Positions 46,201 through 55,400 of a stretch of DNA of 64,000 nucleotides are shown here, in pieces; the stretch's first letter is position 1, and every line of letters begins with the position of its first letter. The stretch is from Lentinula raphanica (lineage: Eukaryota; Basidiomycota; Agaricomycetes; Agaricales; Omphalotaceae), in the NCBI GenBank assembly GCA_027919835.1, contig JANVFP010000026.1:496001-560000 (forward strand), written 5' to 3'. The position numbers and the translations under genes are program-made. The notes beneath the pieces are model-generated. The model did not search any database. It saw nothing but the letters and a program-made list of their open reading frames with translations, and had not been told where the DNA came from.

Positions 46201-46462
46201 CAACACTTATGGGCAACGAAGGGACCCAAAGACAGGACTTTGGATGGTACGCCCTGCTTATTGGGATCAGAACCGCCGTGAGCAGAATCCATGTCTTGCG
46301 GTTGTTCATCTAGACACATTGATCCGTGGTGTTCACCTTATACCGGTTTATGGTTCACATCCTATTCCGTCTGAAGTGAAATTCAATCATTCTCTGGATA
46401 TATTTAAACTGTTCTATGTTAATAAATACGCAGACTACCATGCTAATGAAATCCTATTTTGA
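43255..46462 (+). pseudogene. Plavaka transposase, degenerate (frameshift plus nonsense)
   Basis: ATG at 43255. The N-terminal C2H2 finger reads CQFPGCTRTFKRNSDLTKHV, followed by a low-complexity SPSPSP linker and NPWAPFDSEAHFHVANFLYQ, the family's lead-in. The catalytic core follows in order across several introns: GDAPWKCLQ, WYRDPDTVVANILSNPEF, DFMSGNFAWRHA, GAMLVPIILGADKTTVSVATG, YHPLYLSIGNITNAARRAHR, RLYHNSIAAILRSLKPGM, CPDGHFRKIIYDL, IADYPEQVFLSGIVQGW, FPRADIHEMMSPDLLHQIIKG, RRFKQWTGNDSKALMKIFLP and FGSPNGLCSSITESRHISAVKKPW. The frame changes by one base at about 43835 between PFHSH and YDLIDSI. A TGA at 45539-45541 replaces the Arg expected after KKPW, after which RSNKYHALSQILLTNQRVDK continues in frame. 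The C-terminal exons run to TGA at 46460-46462. A KDZ assignment fits less well than Plavaka. Confidence 0.85.
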
Positions 46463-46577
46463 CTGTGATTCCGAATATTACTTGTTCGAAAGCCTGCCAC
46501 TTATTGAAAGGAGCAGGCAAGGAGAAACGACATCAACAATTATCTCACGATTTCAGACTTGTTTGTTCCCCACTACC

Positions 46578-47372
46578 ATGTCTGCCCTCAAACGGAAACG
46601 CGACACATTCTACATTGAAACTCCCTCTAAACGCCCTGGGACAGGTACTCAGAGAAACCCGCTCTCCACATTCGCGTATGTTTCTTCATTAATACTGTGT
46701 TCTGTGCCCGCTAACATGCTCATTTGCCAGCAATGGACTTACCACCCATCTTCCTCCTACACCATCATCTGTCTCAAAAGTCAAAAAAGAACATTTTCCT
46801 TCTGCAAATAGAGAGCCAGAGTATACTAAGAGAATAGACGAGGAAGAGGCCGAAAGCCAACTGCCTGCTTCTGGTGTGTGCACTACATGCAAAAAATTTC
46901 ATCTTGCTAATTCATAGTTCCCTTATATCCAGAACGCGAGGAAATTCGGCAGAATTTGCAGCTAGAGTATGACCAGCTCAAGCTTGTTTACAAGGATAAG
47001 GTCTTCGAGACTAAAACCCTCGAAGGCCAGCTTTCGACGGCTCAAGCTCAGCTTGCCTCTACTCAAGAACAACTTCAGCTTCTTCGAGAAAACCATCAGG
47101 CACTCGTTAAAGATTTCCACAACAAAAACCAGAAGTCACTTCAAACAGAAAGACGTTTGCGTGGAGAACGAGATCAGTTCAGGGAAGATTTGGTTTTAGT
47201 AAGATCAGATAGAGACGCCGCTGCTGTGGAACGAGACGCCGCCATTGTGGAACAAGATGTGGCGCAGAGAGCCAGTAGAAAAGCAGAGGAGGAGCTGCGA
47301 GAGTACCAAGAGTTCTTTGCTTTACATTCACGTCTTGTTGCTCGAGCTCAAGCACCCTCTCATGCTCAATGA
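46578..47372 (+). CDS. coiled-coil protein downstream of transposase
   Basis: ATG at 46578-46580; three exons end at TGA 47370-47372, giving about 210 residues. The start (MSALKRKRDTFYIETPSKRP) is basic and could be a nuclear signal. A Pro/Thr-rich link follows, then a long predicted coiled coil from about residue 80: QNLQLEYDQLKLVYKD, LEGQLSTAQAQLASTQEQLQ, a charged ERRLRGERDQFREDLVLV stretch, and three near-repeats of DAAAVERDAAIVEQD-type heptads. It lies 115 bp after the transposase stop, on the same strand and before the right end of the element, so it is probably an accessory ORF of the transposon. I recognise no domain beyond the coiled coil. A role in transposition-complex assembly is speculation. 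Confidence 0.6.
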
Positions 47373-47878
47373 TCTTTGTTTTGACAATACTTACTTCAAT
47401 ATTGGTTGGATTCTTAGCACGTCTTTACCACCAGTAGTGCCGACCTTGCAGCGGCGGTCTCCGACTCTTGGAATGTTACTGGTTGGATTCCTAGCATGTC
47501 TTTACCTACACAGCTTTTTGAGCATCTATTTCTTCGCGCCAGCGAGTACACTCATTGCCTAGAAGTATGAAGATGTTATGATTGTACTATGAATGTCGTA
47601 TGAACACTGGTGCTATGGTCTATATATGATGGGTGTATGACAGTCTGTGATGGTCATACCATTATGCCGGTCATAGTGATTATGGAAGTGTGAATTTGCT
47701 GATCTGAGTGTTACGTATCCGAAAAATAGAAATGGGTTCGAATAGTACAACTTGGATCGACCTAAATCGAAGCCTGAAGAATGAAAACAGTGTTTCTATG
47801 AAAATATCAAACGAAAGGTGTCGAAAACGAATGTGTCAAGCAAGCTAAATCCGTATGCATGCTGTAAGTACGTCCAAC
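47373..47878. other. intergenic region holding the likely right end of the transposon
   Basis: TCATA/TATGA words recur at 47570-47670. The sequence ends GGTCATAGTG at 47678 (read on minus CACTATGACC), followed by ATT. No gene is supported. The plus-strand frame at 47245-47562 overlaps the coiled-coil gene and has no domain. Confidence 0.4.
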
Positions 47879-49367
47879 TCAGAAAGCTGAAAGTTCGGGA
47901 TTGTAGCCTAGACCCTTCGGGATTACGTCAGTCCGCCCAAGCGCCCATTCCGACCCCATTAGCTCCTGCAGCTTTTCAATCTGGCCACGCCATTTCCCTA
48001 TACGCATATTATGCGTCATGTTGATCAATGTCCTAGAATTTGGACGTGTCTCTGGCACTCTGATGGTCTTTTGTAGTAGGTCAAGTTTCCCGGTAAGTTC
48101 CTGTATACGCTCTTCGAGTTCCATCTGACGTTCCGTCTTCTGAGAAAAGCGCATACTACTGAGGGACGTCTCCGTATGATTCGATACTTCGGTGCCTCCA
48201 GCCGCCCGAGATGGTGAAGAATTCTTGACAAATGCCCGAGGGGGTGCGCGGGGAGTATGGTAAAAATTCAGAGAATCTGGCCAACCTGAACCGTCTACGT
48301 TGTTCGTTGAATTCTGCAACGTTATAGAAGATGCTCTAGCTGAGGGATTCTTCCAGAATTTACGAATTAGCCAAGACCGAGAGGGCTGTGGAGACGTCGA
48401 ATACGGATTAGAATGACTGGGAAGGGAGAAGACGTATTGATCGTCTGATATCTTGGTTGAAGACTTGCGGTGTCGCCTGCGTAGTATGAGATAGACTACG
48501 AAGAGGGCGACGACAGCGACGAGTACTGTCCCCAAACAGACTGCCAAGATGGTGGCAGTACTAGGCCTTTAGAGCTCGTTAAGGTTGTGATCAACAAACG
48601 ACAGGTTCCTATTGGGAGCTTACTCTGAACCAGACGGATGAGTTGTTGAAGAAGCAGAAGGGACACTACTAGTACTAAAGGAACCGCATTCTCAGATATT
48701 TGCGTAGGGAGAGAATAACTCGAACTCACGCTGCCCCAGATGTAGGATTGGAGACGTTCAATTCCTGGCTCTTGAAGAGAGTCGAGTTCCCACTGCAATA
48801 TATGTCGTGAGTTCATGAGAATTGGGTAGGCTTTGAGGAGAAAACATACTTTATATGAATCTTGTCGGAATTTGACTCTGACTCAACGTGACGATTCAAT
48901 GCTATGAGATGGAATTTGCTGCAAAATTCTGTGAACCTGAAATAACTCTAACAGTAATATCGCGCTCACCCAGATTCTTTGAAAACAACCGACAGATTCC
49001 CCTCGGTCTGCGACTCTTTCGCTTGTACAGGGTTTGATTGAGAGGCAGTTTTTTCCCCGTGTTTCATTTGAGCAACAAGAAAATATGTTGGATCAGTCGT
49101 GTTTCTGGTCCAAAGGACAGCAGTTTTATGGCCAGCTGTAATAATATGGGTGTCGTTTGCAAGTTTTATATGGATTCTAGCCCATGCTGTTTCTTGAACT
49201 TGGAATATCAGAAAGAAAATAACCCTTGAAACATGTCAATATAATACTTTGGATCAAAGACCCATGGTAGGACGTACAACACAAGCAAAGGAGATTCCAT
49301 TCGGACCAGCCTCAGCAAGTAGTGAAACGAAGATGAACCAGGATGTCAAGAATGTCACTCTCAAAGT
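47879..49367 (-). CDS. secretory-pathway single-pass membrane protein, Ser/Thr-rich
   Basis: Exons read from splice signals give a protein with a hydrophobic leader (TFLTSWFIFVSLLAEAGPNG, about 49300-49360) and an ectodomain of about 130 residues. That ectodomain has beta-like motifs HIITAGHKTAVLWTRNTTDP and TYFLVAQMKHGEKTASQSNP, and a short STLFKSQELNVSNPTSG link. A Ser/Thr-rich spacer (SSVPSASSTTHPSGS) comes next. A TM helix (ILAVCLGTVLVAVVALFVVYLIL) and RRRHRK follow, then a cytoplasmic tail of about 190 residues with a short coiled coil (MELEERIQELTGKLDLLQKTI). TGA is at 47879-47881. The 5' end is not resolved: the leader frame lacks an ATG, so the start must lie in an upstream exon or the start is lost. 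This topology is common in mushroom genomes; no function is known. Confidence 0.62.
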
Positions 49368-50667
49368 GGGGAGAAAAAAGAAAAACCAAGAGTAAGGAGG
49401 GCTATGCTTCCGGTATGATCATCGACGCAGCTGTAGAAATTAACAGTTGGAAAGGTTGATGATGAGTGTATGTGCTTCCTGTGCATCGATGGAATGTTCG
49501 AGGTTGCCAACAACCACAGGCTGTTGCAGCGACCAATGATCGTTGTTCGGCAGTTGAGAGAAAAACGATCATCAACTGGCAGTGCCCGTGTGCCATACTA
49601 TCTCCAAGGTTAGCTCAATAGGAACGGAAAGCACAGACAGATAGTACTACCGGCACTTTGAACAAATTCCAGAAATGATGCAATGATTGACCGGTATCTT
49701 GCAGTCCTCATGGAACGAAAACCGTTCGGGACCGTTCTTCACAAGGATTTGCGAAACTTTGCGAAAGGTCAGGAACCAGGAATCATCGTGAAGGATATCG
49801 ACTCTGAAGAAGATCTGGGAATCGATAGACGTTAGGACAAAGTTCTGGGTCGCTAGTGCTACTTATTAGAGGCTAGAGCGCATTTGCTTGCACAGGATAC
49901 CTGTAAACCTTGTTCCCTTGAATGATTGCGATTGTGATGATCAGAAGTTACTGACGGCGGTAGTTCAAACTTGTGGCAAAGTGGTCACGGACACCATTCA
50001 AAATGCCAACTGCCTTAGGGGAACAATTCCTTCTATCACTCACTCCGATATGTTGTTCCAATCGACAACCGCAATAATATCTCAACATGATAAAGGTGAG
50101 TAATGCTATGTCAGGATCGTGAGTTCATGCTGTGTGGGTGACATTGAACGTTCAAGAAAGGCCTTCAATGACTTTCAAGTATATAGATCAGCAGTCCGCA
50201 CTCACCTAGTCACAGCCTATGAATCATCAAAGAAGCGAAATACACAAGCGTCTGAATGCGAGGTGAGTTCAGCAAGCCTTCCATACCGCACATCATCCAC
50301 CCAGGGGGTTATGGAGAATGTCAGTAAGGAGATATTTTGGACACCGAAGCCTGATAACCTGTTGGATCCAACGGTGAAAACATCGCCATTCCCTGAATTG
50401 GGACAACGAAATTGGCTACCCGCGTCTCGCTTCGACAAGCCTCCATGGACTATTGTTCTAGGACCAATTCTCATAACCTAGCGAGGCAGTTGACTTTCAC
50501 AATCCACAAACCGGTTGCATGGCCGATGTTCATACGTGTTTTGCGACTGCATGAGGATACGCGTCCGGATATGATCATCAAAATATCGTATTCCAAAGCA
50601 CAGCTACTGCCACAGGACCTCATAGGACATGCCTGAGATCAGTATCGTTCGAGCAAAGCAAACAACG
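49368..50667. other. region without a confident gene
   Basis: Open frames at 49888-50103 and 50119-50481 (plus) and 50217-50474 (minus) have no family resemblance I can name. The plus pair could be exons of one gene (a CAG acceptor just before GATACCTGTAAACC at 49897 is suggestive), but I could not build a start or a domain. It should hold the missing first exon of the minus-strand membrane gene. Confidence 0.35.
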
Positions 50668-51304
50668 CTACTTGTTCGGAGGTGCGCTTTCGGAGACAGC
50701 ATCGGAGGTAGAATTGCTTGGAGACAGGGAGCCGGTTCCAGAGTCAGAATCGGTTACACTCGGTTGTGCTGGCGGGTCGGTGGTCCTGGTACAACAAGCG
50801 ATCACTTCGACCACACCGTTCTGGAGGCTGGTGCATGAACCTATCGCAGGCTTACACGTCCAGTGAGTCCCGTCTGGAGTGAGAGCCGTTGTTGGCTGGT
50901 CGAGGCTGTTCAGTAAGATTTTAGTTAGAGATTAGTAGGAAGACTTAAACGCGGGTAGGAAGAACCCACTTACTTAACGCAGCCCACATGCGAGTTAGCA
51001 CCATACGAACCACATAGACCAGTAGGATTTGCTGAAATCACACCGCAATCATTTGCTACGATTTGTGCAGCGCTGACAGAGGTTGATAGATTCTGCAGAT
51101 ACTGAATCATGTATATGTACTTGTTAGAAACAGAGAATAGAAACCCACTGGAGATCGAGCAATACCAATTTCGGTTGGAGGGCAAACAGACAGCGTCTGA
51201 GAGGGAAGGCCAGAAACGATTGGGATCGGGGCAGCATACGATAGCTTTGCAGTACACAATGCGAGGCTGAGACTGAATATCAGGCGGAGAGAGACTGCCA
51301 TCAT
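50668..51304 (-). CDS. small secreted cysteine-rich protein
   Basis: ATG at 51302-51304 starts MMAVSLRLIFSLSLALC, a clear signal peptide with likely cleavage near SYA|API at residue 24. Three exons join in frame with TAG at 50668-50670, giving a mature protein of about 140 residues. Cysteines occur at SVCPP, NDCG, GLCG, VGCV, WTCK, GSCT and a CC pair in VIACCTR, eight in all. The spacing is not that of class I hydrophobins (CC early and late). The tail is Ser/Thr/Pro-rich (SDSGTGSLSPSNSTS), probably O-glycosylated. Function is unknown; an effector-like or surface role is only inferred from size, secretion and cysteines. It lies upstream of the MITE. The last intron is 50905-50975 approximately. 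Confidence 0.68.
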
Positions 51305-51500
51305 GTAGAGCAGCGAGAACAAAGACCAGCTGTGATATGAGGTTTTCGCGTGTGGTTGAGCGAGAAGAAGGAGCCAGCCTTGATCACTTGGAGCCAACGA
51401 GGATGGCTTTTATGATAATCGAAATATACCCAGGGAGATACGAATGTCCGGCAACGCTCAGCGCTGGCATCAGTGGCATTGAAATTTGGAGGTTTCATTG

Positions 51501-52049
51501 GGTGACTTCCCGTAGGATTTTTTGTAGATATCTCCGCTACAAATTACAAAAAAAAATTTGATCCGGAATTTGTAGCCGTTATTTGTAGAAATGTAATCCC
51601 GTAGAGAATCAGAATTGAGTACTTGCGGCATATAACACACCGACATACCTGAATGAGCAAGAAGACAATGTTATGAGCCTCAGAGAAGCTGTCTGCAGGC
51701 TGGAAGGACTCAATGGACATGATATATGGTTGACCTTGAAGAATATGTTCACTGAGCAACAGTATAGTGGATGAGCACCATATACTGCACGCTGACAAGA
51801 AAAACTACATTCTCAGAGTGGCCGACGGCCATCACTGATGGATTACCGCATCCGGCACATTTCCAGAATTTGTAGACGAAAAATCATCTGTAGAGGGGTC
51901 CAGAGGCCTCTACAGATTTAAAGTTTGTAGCAGCTCTGAATTCGCGCTAGCGACAAATTTTTCGAGATCCGCCGCTCGGCATCTCGGCTAATGACATTTT
52001 CGGACATTTGTAGCTCGGATTTATCTACAAATTCCTACGGGAAGTCATC
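51501..52049. mobile_element. MITE (549 bp) with terminal inverted repeats and CATTG target-site duplication
   Basis: The left end reads GGTGACTTCCCGTAGGATTT and the reverse complement of the right end GATGACTTCCCGTAGGAATT, an inverted repeat that continues with TTGTAGATA..TCC..GCTACAAAT. The five bases CATTG flank both sides (51496-51500 and 52050-52054), a target-site duplication. The interior is AT-rich and has no transposase; the minus-strand frame across 51544-51798 is a chance frame. The motif TTTGTAG recurs inside. The element sits between the small secreted gene and the PKS stop. I cannot name the superfamily; a 5-bp duplication is compatible with several. Confidence 0.85.
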
Positions 52050-52457
52050 CATTGAACATTGTTTTCTGTGGTGTACTTGGCGTTTCGTGTGTCCGAGTTA
52101 GCCGTCAAACCTGTAAGAGTAATCCTATACTGAACTTGGGACGTGGAAGAAATGAGAGTGCTGATTCAGAACAGCTGCTGAAGCCCTCGAAGCCCGAACA
52201 AAGGATGAGTGTTGAATTAGACGCTGGCTCCGGAATGTCAAGCGCTCAGCGCTCAACGTTCCAACCCAACTTGTTACTTACATATTAGTTCCAAATTCCA
52301 ACTCGACTATCTTCACACACAACGATGCTGCAAAATATAGAAGACGAATCCAGTCTATTCAGGTATATATATCTAGTCTAATATTGAGTCTACACTGACC
52401 AAAACTGTAGCTATCAGTACACTCCGAGCTGTATGCTTCGAACACGCAATGAACGCC
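52050..52457. other. 3' flank of the PKS gene
   Basis: A spacer of about 400 bp between the MITE and the PKS stop codon. Nothing else was seen. Confidence 0.4.
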
Positions 52458-55400
52458 CTATGCCGATTCTTCTTTCAACTTCGCCATGAACCAAGGAACC
52501 AAATGATTGACTGTCGGATGATTCCATGTCAGAGTTGGTGGGACCTTGACTTTGAGAGCGGACTGCAGCTTCTGTCGCAATGCTACAGTCATCACACTGT
52601 CAACGCCTAGTTCGCCCAAGGGTACCAACGGGTCAATATCGTCGATATCAGGAATCATCAGAACTGCGCCTATGCACTCTCGTATCTTGACGTTCAGCCA
52701 TTTCTCCAGCTCCGCAGGCGATGTTGGCCGGGCATTAGACGAAGCACTATTGTTCTCTTCAGCTGCAGGCGCAGGTCCATTTGTCACCCTGCTTCGACGC
52801 ACAACCACTTGTTCCAGCATAGGGACCGAAACAGCTTCGCCCTCGTCAAGGACCAAACATCTTGTCACCACAGCGCTTTCCACATTGTACTTGCCTACGT
52901 GCTCCCATGCCCGGAAGGCTTCCTCACTTGAAATGTCCGTGATACCCTTGCTCTTCAGCTCCAACGTCAAGAAATCAGTGCTGGTTGCCATACCCTTCCC
53001 GCGCCAAGCAGTCCACTGGAAGGCCACAGCATTGTCGCCATGCGCACGACGATACATTGCCAGTCCATCGAGGAATGCGTTGCCAGAGCCGTAAGAGGCT
53101 TGACCTGCAGTGCCGACGAGTTGACCGATACTAGAATAGAGTACGAAGAAGTCAACGGTGCCGGGTGGGAAGGCCTTGTGTAGTGTAATTGCGCCATCTA
53201 TCTTCGGAGCGAGGACACGTCCGAAGGAGTCTCGGGTCGTCTCAAGAAGGAGGCTGTCCTCGAGGATACCAGAAGCATGAATGACACCAAGGACCTGTGG
53301 GAGGGAGAGACTGTCGATAGCTGCCAACAATTTGCTCGATGCATCCGGAGCGGATATGTCTAATGCAACGGCGTAGATGGTGGCACCCATGCTCTCAAAC
53401 TCTTGGATACGCTTGACCATAGCTGCGAACTTCTCGTCGCCTGCAGCTCGCTCAGTCCAAGTGGATCGAGGAGGCAGACCACTACGAGATACAGTCACTA
53501 TGCGGCGGGCTCCCTTCTCAACCAAGAAGTTAATTGTCTCAAGCCCCAAGTCTCCCAAACCCCCGGTGATGACATACGTGCCTTCTGGTCTAGGCAGAAG
53601 GGTTCTAGTGGATTCGGAAGGATAACGTTGGTCTCTGGGGAGAGGACGCATCATCGCACATCGTGGCATGCCATCGACGACGCGAATGATGTCCTGATTT
53701 TGCACGTACTTTGTCGCCAACAGCGGGAACACCGTCTCAGATTCGTTGTCGATCAGTCCTCCCCAGATATCTGGGTGCTCTGCCGCGATGATACGGCCAA
53801 GACCGTACAAAGCGCTGTGCGCGAGACCTGTGGTTGATTCACCTGCATAAGCACGGCTCGTGATAACGAACAACTTGCACGTTGAAGCCAGGGACTTTTC
53901 AACAAGTAATTTGGCTATGCATGTTGTGTCCCAGATGAAATCTTTTGACGCCGCAGGAACTTCTTCCAATAGTTCTACATGGCCCAGTATATACACGACA
54001 GCACTTCCTTTCTTGCCTAGGGATCAAAGGTCAGTATTAACATCAGGTTCAAAAAAAGTTTCCTCACTTAATGCTGACAAGATTTCAGAGCCTGCCAACT
54101 GCTCAATGCTACTCAGCTTGAAGAGTTCCTTCGTTTGAGGCTCCAATTGTTTGGCGTATGTGTCCAAAAGCTCAGAGTTGGATGAGATCAGTACCACTTG
54201 ATCCAGCGGACGTGGCTTTTCCGAGAATTTTGGAGGAATCCACGAAATGTGATGGACCAAGCTATCTAAACCGCCACCACTGCCACTGGCACCTTCAACT
54301 TCAGAGAATCTCATCGACGTGAACTTGGCAAGGAGTACTCCCTCCTCGTCAAGCACGCTAACATGAGAAGCCGGTCCCTTTGCATCAGCCGCCTCCTCCA
54401 CGAACAAGTACCCGATCTTAGGAATTGCTCCAGTCGCATACAGACTGACGGTATCGATTTGCGAGACAATGCGCAATTTGGGATCATTGAAGTAGATTGT
54501 GGATCCAATCGACGTGGCGGCATCCAGAATGGGTGCCCACGAACGCTCGTCCCAGGGTAGTTTCTCAACGGCTGGGTCCATGTCAACTTTCGCAATCATC
54601 TCCTTCTCATTCCCGTAGTGTTCTATGACTTGCCATGGGAATGCAATGCCGGCAACACCAATCTTCGTGAGGTAGTCCACCGAGAAGCTGTTTGGCAAAC
54701 GTGTACCGATGCGCTTCTTGATAGCTTCAACATCGAATACCTCGTCTTTCGGTGGGAATCGGTGTATGTTACTCCACTTCGCAGAGCTATGGGACACCCA
54801 TGTTTGCTTGTCTGCGTCACCTATCGCACTGGAAGCAACGCTGATAGTATCCCCTTGGACAATAATCTGTACGTTGCGAGTTTCCGAGCTCACTATGGGA
54901 GACGTCGGTAAGTTGTTCAAACGGATAGATAAAAAAGGTGCTCACTAGATACAGGTACTCGAAGACTGATGTTTGATAGTTCTGTGCCACCAGTCGCGTA
55001 ATGGAATGTGTTGATATAGACAGCAGCGGGGATAATTTCAGTCCCATCGAGTGGGTGAGTACCAGGGAAAGGCTTGGTCTTATCATCAAGTTTGGTGGTA
55101 TAAACCATGGTGTCCGAACCTGCAACCTGAACACGCTGGCCTAGCAATGTGTGTTTCTCAACGTCGTGCATCATACCCTCGCCCAGTGGTCCTGATTCGA
55201 CCTGCTTCCAGTACGGCTTATGCACCCATGGAGTACCAGGAACAGTCTTGCTCCATAACTGCTTAGGTCCAAGCAGCACCTCGAAATTGATAGGAGCCCC
55301 TTTCGTGTACAATTGGGTCAGGGTTTTCGAGAGGCTTTGGATGGCCGGAGTATCTCGTTTCATAGTCGAGAAAGTGGCGAACTCATTCTCATCGATGTTT

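Larger units (their letters stand above)
40908..47678. mobile_element. Plavaka-type (CACTA-related) DNA transposon, probably decayed
   Basis: This unit groups the companion ORF (-), the transposase (+) and the coiled-coil ORF (+), which are packed within 6.5 kb with 156 and 115 bp between them, unlike the looser host genes around. The right end reads CACTATGACCGGC on the minus strand at 47678 going inward, a CACTA-like terminus, followed inward by repeated TCATA words; matching TCATA words occur at 40600-40720. The left terminus is not resolved. The transposase has a frameshift and an in-frame stop, so the copy is probably immobile on its own. Confidence 0.5.

Noticed and set aside
49402..49596. 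65-codon minus-strand ORF as first exon of the membrane protein
   Set aside because: Its frame does not lead by a clear splice pair into the TFLTSWFIF leader; kept unresolved.
51544..51798. 84-codon minus-strand ORF
   Set aside because: It lies wholly inside the MITE and has no transposase or other domain; a chance frame.
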